Made by a program: the position numbers and the translations under genes | Shown here: positions 44,618-53,452 of the stretch, one piece after another | How positions within the stretch are numbered: the stretch's first letter is position 1 | Layout of the letters: each line of letters opens with the position of its first letter | Source of the DNA: Clostridium sp. AF15-31 | GTDB taxonomy: Bacteria; Bacillota; Clostridia; Lachnospirales; Lachnospiraceae | Direction: 5' to 3' | NCBI RefSeq assembly: GCF_003461625.1 | Contig: NZ_QTXL01000001.1 | Location: 496,001-560,000 of the forward strand | Length of the DNA stretch: 64,000 nt | Notes under the pieces: model-generated | Told to the model about the DNA's origin: nothing | Database searches by the model: none | The model's input: only the letters and a program-made list of their open reading frames with translations

Positions 44618-46357
44618 ATGTCTTATATGGCATTATATCGTAAATGGAGACCGGATACTTTTGAAGAAGTAAAAGGCCAGGATCATGTTGTAACAACACT
44701 AAAGAATCAGATTATAAATAACAGGATCGGACATGCATTTCTCTTCTGCGGAACAAGAGGAACCGGAAAGACATCGATAGCAAAGTTGTTTGCAAAAGCA
44801 GTAAACTGTGAGCATCCGGTAAACGGAAGCCCATGCAATGAATGTGCGGCATGTCGTGCGATCGCAGATGGATCATCTATGAATGTGATCGAGATCGATG
44901 CAGCATCAAACAATGGTGTGGATAATATCCGTCAGATCCGGGAGGAAGTACAGTATTCACCATCAGAAGGAAAATATAAGGTATACATTATAGATGAGGT
45001 TCATATGCTGACACAGGGAGCGTTTAATGCTCTGTTAAAGACATTGGAGGAACCACCGTCTTATGTCATTTTTATACTTGCAACAACAGAATCCCATAAG
45101 ATTCCGATCACAATATCTTCCAGGTGTCAGAAATACGAGTTCCGGCGGATCTCGGTGGAAACAATCAGTGACCGTCTGATGGAGCTGCTTGGAAGAGAAC
45201 AGATTGCGGCAGAGAAAAAAGCAATTGATTACGTTGCCAAGGCTGCAGATGGATCAATGCGTGATGCACTCAGTATTCTGGATCAGTGTATCGCATTCAA
45301 CATTGGCAAGGAGCTTACTTACGAAAATGTACTGGATACGATCGGAGCAGTTGATATCGATGTATTTGCCAGATTGTTAGATTGTGTGATTCGGCTGGAT
45401 GTTGTCGGTGCGATCGATCTGGTGGATGAGGTAGTATGGCAGGGACGGGAATTGTCCAGATTTGTATCAGAATTTACATGGTTCCTTCGAAATGTATTGT
45501 TGGTGAAGGTTTCACCGGAGGCAGATCAGAAGCTTGATATGTCGGCGGAGAATCTGGAACGGTTAAGACAGCTTGCTGCACAGCTCGAAACAGATGCACT
45601 TATCCGGTATATCAATATATTTTCGGACACCTCTGCAAATATCAAATATGCAGTACAGAAGCGTATTGTTTTAGAACTTGCAGTGATCAAATTATGCAAG
45701 CCTGAGATGGAAAACGATTACAGCGCGCTTCTTGACCGGGTCAGAGTTCTGGAACAGAAGTTAGAGAATGGAGCCGCCGGATCGGTGGTTAGCGGGAATA
45801 ATAACGGTGAAGGAAGCTCAGCATCGGCAGGCGTTACAGCATTGGCTGGCGAGGCAGTGCAGGGAGCCGGAGCAGTATCACAGGAACTGCTGGATCAGAT
45901 CTGTGCAAGACTGAAGCAGGAAGGAATGCAGATAGGAAATGCACCTGCGATGGGAGATGCAGAGATAGAAGCGGCATCGAAGAAGCTGTCCGAGCAACTG
46001 AAAAAAGAACTTCCGGAAGCAAATTACAATGAATTAAAAGAATTCGTAGAACAATGGGATATCATTATGGAAGGATATCAGAATATTACGAAGAAGTTTC
46101 TGGAAAAAGCAAGGATCAATATGAACGAAGCCAGAGATGGTCTGTATCTGGCATATGTCCAGAATGAAGAGAACAAGCAGGCAATCGCTTATTTTGAAGG
46201 GAAAGAGCGGATGGCGGCATTGCGAGAGCACATCGAACAGGTGACCGGCAGACAGGTGAAGATCGAACTGAAGGTCGTGTCGAAGAACAGTGAAGCGGCA
46301 CAGGAGATCGAGGCGAATGACCTGTCGAAGATTAATTTTGCTATTCAGTATGAATAA
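44618..46357 (+). CDS. dnaX: DNA polymerase III subunits gamma/tau
   Basis: DnaX is the clamp-loader ATPase of the replisome. The 579-residue product starts MSYMALYRKWRPDTFEEV. It has Walker A FCGTRGTGKTSIAK (about 43-56), the zinc site CEHPVNGSPCNECAAC (about 64-79), Walker B YIIDEVHML and the SRC sensor ISSRCQKYE (about 167-175). A Gly/Ala-rich linker (about 385-425) precedes a tau-like C-terminal domain. TTGGAGG nine bases upstream fixes ATG 44618, and the longer frame from 44513 is not supported. No convincing frameshift heptamer was found. Confidence 0.96.
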   Translation: MSYMALYRKWRPDTFEEVKGQDHVVTTLKNQIINNRIGHAFLFCGTRGTGKTSIAKLFAKAVNCEHPVNGSPCNECAACRAIADGSSMNVIEIDAASNNGVDNIRQIREEVQYSPSEGKYKVYIIDEVHMLTQGAFNALLKTLEEPPSYVIFILATTESHKIPITISSRCQKYEFRRISVETISDRLMELLGREQIAAEKKAIDYVAKAADGSMRDALSILDQCIAFNIGKELTYENVLDTIGAVDIDVFARLLDCVIRLDVVGAIDLVDEVVWQGRELSRFVSEFTWFLRNVLLVKVSPEADQKLDMSAENLERLRQLAAQLETDALIRYINIFSDTSANIKYAVQKRIVLELAVIKLCKPEMENDYSALLDRVRVLEQKLENGAAGSVVSGNNNGEGSSASAGVTALAGEAVQGAGAVSQELLDQICARLKQEGMQIGNAPAMGDAEIEAASKKLSEQLKKELPEANYNELKEFVEQWDIIMEGYQNITKKFLEKARINMNEARDGLYLAYVQNEENKQAIAYFEGKERMAALREHIEQVTGRQVKIELKVVSKNSEAAQEIEANDLSKINFAIQYE

Positions 46358-46397
46358 AAATATAAAAAAGAGCTAAGAATCAAGGAGGATATATAAG

Positions 46398-46748
46398 ATG
46401 GCTAAAAGAGGCGGCTATAACATGGGTATGATGCCTGGCAATATGAACAACTTAATGAAGCAGGCACAGAGAATGCAGAAGCAGATGGAGACAACAACCA
46501 AGGAGCTGGAGGATAAGATCTATGAATCTTCCGTTGGTGGCGGCGTTGTAACAGCAAAGGTTTCCGGTAAGAAAGAACTGATGGAGATCAAGCTGGATCC
46601 GGAGGTTGTTGATCCGGATGATATCGAGACATTAGAGGATCTGATCATTTCTGCAGTAAATGAAGCATTCCGTATGCAGGATGAAGATTATCAGGAGAAT
46701 ATGAATAAGATTTCCGGCGGTATGGGTCTTGGAGGCTTACCGTTCTAA
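46398..46748 (+). CDS. ybaB: YbaB/EbfC nucleoid-associated protein
   Basis: The 116-residue product is a small dimeric DNA-binding protein, with the typical helix-strand core MNNLMKQAQRMQKQMETTTKEL, then VTAKVSGKKELMEIKLDPEVV. The Met/Gly-rich ends are usual in the family. It sits between dnaX and recR, an order conserved across bacteria. AAGGAGG precedes the ATG, and its stop codon overlaps the recR start by one base (TAATG), indicating translational coupling. Confidence 0.95.
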   Translation: MAKRGGYNMGMMPGNMNNLMKQAQRMQKQMETTTKELEDKIYESSVGGGVVTAKVSGKKELMEIKLDPEVVDPDDIETLEDLIISAVNEAFRMQDEDYQENMNKISGGMGLGGLPF

Positions 46749-47344
46749 TGGATATATATGGTGGAGAAGTAAACCGTCTGATCGAAGAGCTTGGCAGACT
46801 TCCCGGTATCGGAGCAAAGACAGCACAAAGGCTGGCATTTTATATCATCAGTATGCCGGAAGAACGAGCACAGGCACTTGCCGATTCAATCGTAAATGCA
46901 AAGAAGAAGATTCGATACTGCAATAACTGTTATACGATTACAGACAGTGATCTTTGTCCGATCTGCAGATCGGCAAATCGGAATCATAAGGTGATCATGG
47001 TGGTAGAAACACCGAGAGATCTTGCAGCATATGAGCGGACGAATCAGTACGATGGTGTATATCATGTTCTTCATGGAGTGATCAATCCGGCGCTCGGAAT
47101 TGGACCTGCGGATATCAAGATCGCAGAACTGATGAAGCGGTTGCAGGGGGATGTGGATGAGCTGATCATTGCAACAGGCTCCGGTCCGGAGGGAGAAGCA
47201 ACGGCGATGTATATATCAAAGCTGGTCAAACCGGCAGGGATCAAGGTCAGTAGGATCGCAAGCGGTGTACCGGTTGGCGGAGATCTGGAATGTATTGATG
47301 AAGTGACACTGCTCCGGGCATTGGAAGGACGCGTATATTTATAG
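46748..47344 (+). CDS. recR: recombination mediator RecR
   Basis: RecR acts with RecO/RecF to load RecA on gapped DNA. The 198-residue product has an N-terminal helix-hairpin-helix (LGRLPGIGAKTAQRLAF), a C4 zinc finger (CNNC...CPIC, about 57-72), a Toprim domain (VVETPRDLAAYE; about 80-175) and a C-terminal Walker-B-like region. The ATG overlaps the ybaB stop. It is of normal length, and the annotation is secure. Confidence 0.97.
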   Translation: MDIYGGEVNRLIEELGRLPGIGAKTAQRLAFYIISMPEERAQALADSIVNAKKKIRYCNNCYTITDSDLCPICRSANRNHKVIMVVETPRDLAAYERTNQYDGVYHVLHGVINPALGIGPADIKIAELMKRLQGDVDELIIATGSGPEGEATAMYISKLVKPAGIKVSRIASGVPVGGDLECIDEVTLLRALEGRVYL

Positions 47345-47394
47345 GGACAATTAAATAGTATTTTACATAAAAAAGAAGAAAGAGGTGTTTAGGG

Positions 47395-48468
47395 ATGTTG
47401 CGAGTTGGATTACTTACCAGTGGTGGCGATTGTCAGGCACTGAATGCAACCATGCGTGGTGTAGCAAAAGGATTGTACGAGTTATTTGATGAAGTAGAGA
47501 TCTATGGTTTCCTGAATGGATATAAGGGCTTGATGAGAGCACAGTATATCAAGATGATGCCGGATGACTTCTCAGGCATTATGACAAAGGGTGGAACGAT
47601 TCTTGGAAGTTCCAGACAGCCATTTAAGCTTATGGGTGAGCCTACAGAGGATGGTCTTGATAAGGTGAAATCCATGAAGGACACATATAAGAAGCTCAAA
47701 CTGGACTGTTTATGTGTATTAGGAGGAAATGGTTCCCAGAAGACAGCAAATCTGTTAAGTGAAGAGGGCTTAAATGTAATTGGTCTTCCAAAGACGATCG
47801 ATAATGACCTTTGGGGAACCGATATGACATTTGGTTTCCAGAGTGCGGTAGATGTGGCAACACAGACGATTGACTGTATCCATACAACAGCAGCATCCCA
47901 TAACCGTATCTTTATCGTAGAGATTATGGGTCATAAGGTTGGCTGGATCACATTACATGCCGGTATTGCAGGTGGAGCAGATGTTATCCTGATCCCTGAG
48001 ATTCCGTATGATATCAAGAAGGTATACGAGGCGATCGACAAGAGAACAAAGAATAATAAAGGATTTACGATTGTTGCAGTAGCAGAAGGAGCAATCTCCA
48101 AAGAGGTTGCAGAGCTTCCAAAGAAGAAGAGAAAAGAAGCAATCGCTAATTCTCCGTATCCATCTGTTGCATATGAGATGGCAGACAAGCTCAAGGAGTT
48201 CACAACACAGGACATCCGCATTGCGATTCCTGGTCATACACAGCGAGGCGGAAGCCCATGTCCATATGACAGAGTGATCTCATCCAGATTCGGGGCAAAG
48301 GCAGCCGAGCTGATCAAAGCAAAGGATTTTGGAAAACTCGTTGTATTTAAGGATAATAAAGTAACTGCGATTCCGTTATCAGAGTCAGCAGGAAAACTCA
48401 AATATGTATCTCCGGACGATGATACCGTTCTTGCAGCAAAGACATTAGGTATTTCATTTGGTGATTAA
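47395..48468 (+). CDS. 6-phosphofructokinase family enzyme with atypical donor site
   Basis: The 357-residue product is a PFK-family enzyme phosphorylating fructose-6-phosphate or a related sugar. It has LTSGGDCQALNA near the start, catalytic TIDND (134-138) and the substrate motif HTQRGGSPCPYDR. Two positions are informative. The Mg/ATP loop reads GGNGS (Asn112 where E. coli PfkA has Asp103), and the catalytic loop reads PKTIDND, with the Lys133 that typifies PPi-dependent PFKs where ATP-PFKs have Gly. The donor could therefore be ATP, PPi or neither with normal rates. It may be a paralogue rather than the main glycolytic PFK. AAAGAGGTG precedes the ATG. Confidence 0.85.
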   Translation: MLRVGLLTSGGDCQALNATMRGVAKGLYELFDEVEIYGFLNGYKGLMRAQYIKMMPDDFSGIMTKGGTILGSSRQPFKLMGEPTEDGLDKVKSMKDTYKKLKLDCLCVLGGNGSQKTANLLSEEGLNVIGLPKTIDNDLWGTDMTFGFQSAVDVATQTIDCIHTTAASHNRIFIVEIMGHKVGWITLHAGIAGGADVILIPEIPYDIKKVYEAIDKRTKNNKGFTIVAVAEGAISKEVAELPKKKRKEAIANSPYPSVAYEMADKLKEFTTQDIRIAIPGHTQRGGSPCPYDRVISSRFGAKAAELIKAKDFGKLVVFKDNKVTAIPLSESAGKLKYVSPDDDTVLAAKTLGISFGD

Positions 48469-48502
48469 TTTCAGTTTGAATAAGAAATGGCAGTAACATA
48501 AT

Positions 48503-48551
48503 CTCTCTGTCTGCATATATACTATATAGGAATAAGAATGCAGGCAGGGAG
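48503..48551 (+). promoter_or_regulatory. hairpin that covers the ribosome site of the next gene
   Basis: The arms 48503-48516 and 48538-48551 pair over 14 positions (two as G-U). The right arm contains the GGGAG ribosome site of the ATG at 48558. The loop contains TATACTATATAGG, a possible -10. It could act as a terminator for pfk or as a translational block on read-through mRNA. Confidence 0.5.
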
Positions 48552-48557
48552 ATTTAT

Positions 48558-49058
48558 ATGCAGAACGAATTTAAATACATTCCATATGACAGAAAGGATA
48601 CGAATATCCGTGGATTGATAAAAAATGGAAATGTGTATAATCTGACACGGAGCATGTCGGGGCTTTTGCTACCGGATGATCCAAATGAGGAACAGTCAAG
48701 AGCAGAAAAGGACTGGGCCTATCTGAAGGAAATGTATCCGGAACGGGTACGGCGTATCAGTGCAATGGTGGAAGAAGAATGTGATAAATTAGAATATGCA
48801 GGAAGCCCGATGTTTGCGGAATATCCGGATCCGGAGGTAATCCGTAAGATCGCACGGGATGTCTATGCAGAGCTTCCGGATCCATATGTAGATATTCATC
48901 TGGATATGGAGGCTGCGCCATCTGAACCACCGTATGTTCCAAAAGGAAAAGGCTGTGGTAACTGTATGATGCGGAATCTGATAGAAACATTGATCTGTAA
49001 TGAATTTTACTGTAGACGGGAACGCTACAGAAGATGTAGGAGACGATTTTACCTGTGA
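48558..49058 (+). CDS. conserved hypothetical protein, Cys- and Arg-rich C-terminus
   Basis: The 166-residue soluble protein is not one I can name. It has an acidic helical middle (LKEMYPERVRRISAMVEEECDKLEY) and the segment MFAEYPDPEVIRKIARDVY. The tail is short and very basic, with Cys residues (CGNCMMRNLIETLICNEFYC, then RRERYRRCRRRF), which may bind metal or nucleic acid. The gene is out in front of the large membrane protein and overlaps its GTG start (CTGTGA), so the two are translationally coupled. Its ribosome site lies in the hairpin just upstream. Confidence 0.7.
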   Translation: MQNEFKYIPYDRKDTNIRGLIKNGNVYNLTRSMSGLLLPDDPNEEQSRAEKDWAYLKEMYPERVRRISAMVEEECDKLEYAGSPMFAEYPDPEVIRKIARDVYAELPDPYVDIHLDMEAAPSEPPYVPKGKGCGNCMMRNLIETLICNEFYCRRERYRRCRRRFYL

Positions 49059-51727
49059 AGAAAATAGGAACACTTGTTATAAGAATAATAGTAATGGCAG
49101 TTTTCTTTGTGATTACTATTTTTTTAGTTGATAAATTTCAGAATAGACAGTATAAGAATCTGGCAATGGAGATGGAAAATGCCACCTTGCCTTTAGTATA
49201 TGTAGACTATGAGGGCAGATATATCAACTGCCTTCATGGCTATACAACCGTAGTCGATACAACGATGCTTCGTGACTGTATTACTCCGGTGACAGATGAC
49301 AAAAAAGTAACATTTGCAGTAGATGACAAAAATGGTTATGCAAAGACCTACAGCTATGAGCTGTGGTCGATCTCAGGCGATTCTCTGATCGAGAACGGAG
49401 ATCTGACATCCGATACAGAGGAGAATGGATACCGGATATTTGATATTGATATCCGTATGGATATCAAGCCGGATACGGAATACATGCTGATATTCAAATT
49501 AGATGGAGCGGATGGACAGACCGTACGCTACTATACCCGTATCGTTGTAAATGACAATTATCATGCGTCCGAGCTTCTGGACTTTGTGGAACAGTTTAAT
49601 GCTTCGACATTTGACTACGAGGCAAATGAAGAAGGCTCCTTTATCTATCCATACATGCAGGCATACAAAGGACAGGATGATGACAGCCTTTCTATGGGAC
49701 ATCTGAATCTGACAAGCAGCTACAAAGAGCTTGTCTGGAGTGGAGTGAATCCGGTCCGGATAACTTCGATCATTCCACAGATCAAGGAAATTGATGTCAA
49801 TTATGCAGTAATTGAACTGGATTATGTGACCACGGCAGAAAACACCGATGGTGAGTCGGATTATTATTCGATCAAGGAATATTATCGTGTCAGTTATAAA
49901 GAACCGGAGACAGAAGACGATACGGAAACAGCCACCGGAGCAGAGGATGCTGAAGCATCAGAGGATACCGGGGAAGCAGATAACGCAGGCACAATATCCG
50001 TTATGAACTTTGATCGTTATATCGACGAGTATTTCAACCGGACAGGTGTCGATAATAAAAATAATGTGTATGAGATCGGGGTTGTTCTTGATAAAAAGCT
50101 GGATTACCGTTACAGCTCGGATAATAAGAAGATCGGTTTTGTCAGAAACGGACAGCTCTGGCTGTATAATTACTCAGAAAACCAGATCTCCATGGTATTT
50201 GGATTCTGGATGGATGACGTGGAAAATGTCAGAAACACATACAACAATTATGGTATCAATATGATCTCCATGGACGACGATGGCAATATGATATTTGCAG
50301 TATATGGCTATATGAACCGTGGTGCTCATGAAGGAAAGCTGGGAATCAGTCTGTGTTCTTACGATGCAGCAGAGCAGGAGGTTACGGAGCTGGTATTTGC
50401 AGAATGTAATGAACCATATGCAGCCATGAAAGATGAAGTGTCCAGACTGACCTATTATGATGGAACAAACTTTTATTTTATGCTTGGTAACAAGGTGAAC
50501 TGCATTAACGTGGAAGAAAAACAGTTATCCTATTATGTAGATCATGTATCGCTCGATCATGTATATGTATCCGATGATATGCAGGTAATGGCATATGATT
50601 CATCGGATCAGGCAGCCGATAATGCGACATTAACGCTGGTTAATTTTGCAACCGGACAGACCTATACGCTGGATGCGGGAGCAGGAAAGAGTCTGGTCTG
50701 CTATGGATTTAAGAACCGGGATCTGATATATGGGATCTGTAATACGGCTGACAGTGATATTTCTATAGATAAAGATTCCTTCGCAAAAAAGAATCTGAGT
50801 GAAAAGGTATACAGCCGGATCCCATCATACAAATTATTTATCGTGGATGAAAATGGAAACCAGATCAAAGAATATCAGAAGGACGACGATTATATCATAG
50901 ATATCAGCGTAGAGGATGATCTGATCTATATGACCAAAGGATCCAAGAAAACAGACAGATTCCGGTTGGCAGAGGATGACTTTATCACCTATAAAGAAAG
51001 CGACGATGTAAAACGAGTTGATATCACGACAAAAACAACATCAGGAATTGCGAAGCTGTATTTTACAGTACCGTCAAATATATATCTGACCTATATTCCG
51101 TATCTGAATATCACAAAGAACACGGTGGGAGATCGTTCATCGGATATGCTGATCACGGTAGAAGATGAATATGCAGGCTATATGGTATATGATAATCTGG
51201 GACTGACCGGAATCTATGAAAAGGCAGGAGATGCAATCAACCGGGCAACGCAGATCGCAGGTATTGTCGTTTCCAAGGATGGAGAAATCGTATACAGGCA
51301 GTCGGAGATGCAGGCATATAATACGATCGCATCGTCAATCTATCACCAAAGCTCCGGCAGTGTGGATGCATCCTTGTGGGATTGTGTATATATGACACTG
51401 ATCTATGAGGGCGTGACAGATCTCACATATGAAGATATGAAAGTATCCGGTACAGATCCAGTACAGGTGCTGACAGAGCTTGGAAAATATCCGGGAGCAG
51501 ATATTTCAGGAATCTCACTGGATCTGGTATTTGGATATATCAGTAATGGTATTCCGGTTATCAGTCGTATCAATGATGGAAGATATGTAATGGTCGTAAG
51601 CTATAACAGTGAAGCGGTTCGTTATTATGATCCGGTACTGGATACGGAAGTCCGGGTATCAAGAAAAGAATATGAAGCTGCCATGAGTCAGGGAAATAAT
51701 GAACTGTATTCCTATGTTCAGGAGTAG
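49055..51727 (+). CDS. membrane-anchored protein with propeller-like region and degenerate C39-like domain
   Basis: The 890-residue product has one N-terminal helix (about 4-25) and should lie outside the membrane. Residues about 40-170 look like beta-sandwich domains. An acidic low-complexity insertion (about 283-310) follows. The segment at about 340-700 has repeated strands typical of a beta-propeller (YSSDNKKIGFVRNGQLWLYN). The last ~135 residues resemble a C39-like peptidase, with Cys in ASLWDCVYM, GIPVISRINDGRYVMVVSY and YYDP. The expected catalytic His (GHYVVV) is replaced by Arg (GRYV), so it is probably not an active protease. The function is unknown. Confidence 0.7.
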   Translation: MKKIGTLVIRIIVMAVFFVITIFLVDKFQNRQYKNLAMEMENATLPLVYVDYEGRYINCLHGYTTVVDTTMLRDCITPVTDDKKVTFAVDDKNGYAKTYSYELWSISGDSLIENGDLTSDTEENGYRIFDIDIRMDIKPDTEYMLIFKLDGADGQTVRYYTRIVVNDNYHASELLDFVEQFNASTFDYEANEEGSFIYPYMQAYKGQDDDSLSMGHLNLTSSYKELVWSGVNPVRITSIIPQIKEIDVNYAVIELDYVTTAENTDGESDYYSIKEYYRVSYKEPETEDDTETATGAEDAEASEDTGEADNAGTISVMNFDRYIDEYFNRTGVDNKNNVYEIGVVLDKKLDYRYSSDNKKIGFVRNGQLWLYNYSENQISMVFGFWMDDVENVRNTYNNYGINMISMDDDGNMIFAVYGYMNRGAHEGKLGISLCSYDAAEQEVTELVFAECNEPYAAMKDEVSRLTYYDGTNFYFMLGNKVNCINVEEKQLSYYVDHVSLDHVYVSDDMQVMAYDSSDQAADNATLTLVNFATGQTYTLDAGAGKSLVCYGFKNRDLIYGICNTADSDISIDKDSFAKKNLSEKVYSRIPSYKLFIVDENGNQIKEYQKDDDYIIDISVEDDLIYMTKGSKKTDRFRLAEDDFITYKESDDVKRVDITTKTTSGIAKLYFTVPSNIYLTYIPYLNITKNTVGDRSSDMLITVEDEYAGYMVYDNLGLTGIYEKAGDAINRATQIAGIVVSKDGEIVYRQSEMQAYNTIASSIYHQSSGSVDASLWDCVYMTLIYEGVTDLTYEDMKVSGTDPVQVLTELGKYPGADISGISLDLVFGYISNGIPVISRINDGRYVMVVSYNSEAVRYYDPVLDTEVRVSRKEYEAAMSQGNNELYSYVQE

Positions 51728-51740
51728 AAATAAACAGATA

Positions 51741-51784
51741 TACAGAAAAACAGATCCGTCTGAGGACATCATTGTTTTTCTGTA
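51741..51784 (+). terminator. long-loop hairpin after the 49055 gene
   Basis: TACAGAAAAACA (51741-51752) and TGTTTTTCTGTA (51773-51784) are a perfect 12-bp inverted repeat beginning 13 bp after the stop codon. The stem is AT-rich and the loop is 20 bases. Confidence 0.5.
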
Positions 51785-51796
51785 TAAGACAAAAAG

Positions 51797-51823
51797 AAAA
51801 GCTGCCGATTCCGGCAGCTTTTC
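51797..51823. terminator. bidirectional terminator
   Basis: AAAAGCTGCCG (51797-51807) and CGGCAGCTTTT (51812-51822) pair perfectly around ATTC. On the minus strand the stem is followed by CTTTTTGTC and so ends the ferredoxin gene. On the plus strand it ends the preceding unit. Confidence 0.85.
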
Positions 51824-51852
51824 TATATTATGATAACAACGTTCTGTGTGGA

Positions 51853-52023
51853 TTACTCCTCTGAAATTGTTCCAACAGGACATGAACCTGCACATGCACC
51901 ACATGAAATACACTGTGAACCATCAATAACGAAAACACCACCGTTATCGCTAATAGCTCCAACAGGGCATGAACCTGCACATGAACCACAACCGATACAT
52001 GAATCACCAATTACGAATGCCAT
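51853..52023 (-). CDS. 2[4Fe-4S] ferredoxin, 56 residues
   Basis: The product MAFVIGDSCIGCG... has two CxxCxxCxxxCP clusters: CIGCGSCAGSCP (residues 9-20) and CISCGACAGSCP (38-49). It is the classic small clostridial ferredoxin that carries low-potential electrons for pyruvate:ferredoxin oxidoreductase, hydrogenase and Rnf or Bcd-Etf complexes. The gene is short and monocistronic. AGGAGG precedes the ATG, and it has a consensus promoter and its own terminator. This fits an abundant stand-alone protein of an anaerobe. Confidence 0.96.
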   Translation of the reverse strand: MAFVIGDSCIGCGSCAGSCPVGAISDNGGVFVIDGSQCISCGACAGSCPVGTISEE

Positions 52024-52067
52024 ATGATTGTCCTCCTTTTAGTAATAATAATCACATCTCGTTACCT

Positions 52068-52096
52068 ATTTTAAATCAAAAAGTTTCTTATATCAA
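52068..52096 (-). promoter_or_regulatory. promoter of the ferredoxin gene
   Basis: On the minus strand TTGATA (52091-52096) and TAAAAT (52068-52073) are 17 bp apart, 45 bp upstream of the start codon. Confidence 0.65.
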
Positions 52097-52168
52097 GTGA
52101 ATTGAGATGATTTGTAAAAAATTAGTTCCTGCTAACTTGAGTCTGCCTATCTTTTTCCTATAAAGGGA

Positions 52169-52197
52169 TAGACATTTAAAAATGTGTATACTATAAT
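52169..52197 (+). promoter_or_regulatory. promoter of the DUF1858 gene
   Basis: TAGACA (52169-52174) and TATAAT (52192-52197) are 17 bp apart. This gives a leader of about 70 bases before the ATG at 52274. Confidence 0.7.
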
Positions 52198-52273
52198 GGT
52201 GAAGATATTTTTAAAATCGAAAAATGTCATATCAGATTAAGAAAGATTATAGGAAACAGGAGGAAATATACAC

Positions 52274-52495
52274 ATGGCAAAGATCAGTAAAGATATGCTT
52301 ATAAATGATATTTTAGCAGTAGATGCAGGAAATGCAGCAATTCTTATGGCAGCAGGTATGCATTGTATCGGATGTCTTGCAGCAGCAGGTGAAACTCTTG
52401 AGGAAGCAGCAGCCGTTCACGGTCTGGATCCGGTAGAGCTTGAACTTGAGATCAATGACTACCTTGCAAAGAAAGAAGAGCAGGCACAGGCATAA
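52274..52495 (+). CDS. DUF1858 small protein
   Basis: The 73-residue product matches DUF1858 (INDILAVDAGNAAILMAAGMHCIGCLAAAGETLEEAAAVHGLD), found alone or fused to Fe-S and hybrid-cluster-like proteins. The CxxC-like HCIGC (about 31-35) is the hallmark, and these proteins are linked to redox or ScdA/RIC-type Fe-S handling, without a proven role. AGGAGGAAA precedes the ATG. It is a single-gene unit with its own promoter and terminator, divergent from the ferredoxin. Confidence 0.85.
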   Translation: MAKISKDMLINDILAVDAGNAAILMAAGMHCIGCLAAAGETLEEAAAVHGLDPVELELEINDYLAKKEEQAQA

Positions 52496-52526
52496 TTCAT
52501 ATAGAATATGTATCTGGACAGACGAA

Positions 52527-52568
52527 AAATACGGCGGAATCCAATGAAAAAAGGATCCGCCGTATTTG
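52527..52568. terminator. bidirectional terminator between DUF1858 gene and mecA
   Basis: AAATACGGCGGA (52527-52538) and TCCGCCGTATTT (52556-52567) pair perfectly, with a further ATCC/GGAT pair inside. T runs lie on both sides. It serves both convergent genes. Confidence 0.85.
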
Positions 52569-52594
52569 TTTTGTCAAATCAGTTTTCTTAAAAA

Positions 52595-53452
52595 TTACAG
52601 AGCAGACAGAGTCTGAACTGCTTCCTCTTCAATGATCGTTTTAAAATGCTCTTTGAAATGATATGGCATGGCATCTGTTATTTTCTGTGCTGTGCCGTAT
52701 TCTCCAAGAATGTAACATACCCGGTTGAATTCGGGAATAGTATTCTTATCATTTGTAAATAACAGATAAAAACGTTTATTAACCGGATTCTTATAGAGTG
52801 TGTTGCTGCTGAAGTAAAAACTTGCAACCTGTTTGGATGCGTTGATAACGGTATTTAACGAGTCAAATACAAGCAGTCTCGTTAAAGTCTGTGGAGCATC
52901 CTCTTCCTGTTGTGTCTGTTTTACAGGTGCTTTTGCACTGGATGGAATATCGGTTGAAATCTCGATATTCTTACCTGCAAGACCTGTCAGATTATTTACA
53001 AAACCTTCCAGAGCATTAAAAATTGCCTCCGGAATCTGGGATTCATCGCCATTTATACCGATATCGATATGACCGGATATTACATTATCATCAGATGGGG
53101 GATAGTCCTCATCTTCGTATTCATCATCCATATCATCGTCATAATCGGTGTCGTCATCGTCATTATTTCTGGTAAATCTGGAAAAACGTGTATCCAATTC
53201 TTCCGGATCTTCTACCTTTGTGACAATTAAAATAAGACAATCTGATGAAATCGGTATAGCTTCGATCATCAGTGGTATATCATCAACCTCAAATCCGAGT
53301 TCGTTTGATGCCTGCTGCATCATCTCACGAAACAGTTCTTTTGCTTTTGGAGATCCATAAGCCAGCTCGGAAATCTTTAATTGTTTGTCTGCTAAATCTG
53401 CTTTATTCAAAGTACATCTGATCTGATTTTCACTTAAGCGTTCAATCTTCAA
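52595..53452 (-). CDS. mecA: MecA-type ClpC adaptor protein
   Basis: MecA recruits substrates to ClpCP. The 285-residue product has the family N-terminus KIERLSENQIRCTLNKADL, a very acidic linker (about 120-145, a run of Asp with Tyr), and a C-terminal domain with DSLNTVINASKQV and the FYLLFTND core. The start is the TTG at 53452 behind GGGGTGA, giving M-KIERL, the exact family start. The longer frame from the ATG at 53527 adds 25 residues not seen in MecA. The linker is longer and more acidic than in B. subtilis, where MecA is 218 residues. Confidence 0.88.
   Translation of the reverse strand: MKIERLSENQIRCTLNKADLADKQLKISELAYGSPKAKELFREMMQQASNELGFEVDDIPLMIEAIPISSDCLILIVTKVEDPEELDTRFSRFTRNNDDDDTDYDDDMDDEYEDEDYPPSDDNVISGHIDIGINGDESQIPEAIFNALEGFVNNLTGLAGKNIEISTDIPSSAKAPVKQTQQEEDAPQTLTRLLVFDSLNTVINASKQVASFYFSSNTLYKNPVNKRFYLLFTNDKNTIPEFNRVCYILGEYGTAQKITDAMPYHFKEHFKTIIEEEAVQTLSAL

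Noticed and set aside
45990..46015. dnaX programmed frameshift site at CTGAAAAAAGAA
   Set aside because: The heptamer in the reading frame is G AAA AAA, not A AAA AAG, and no stop-producing -1 frame with a stimulator structure was evident.
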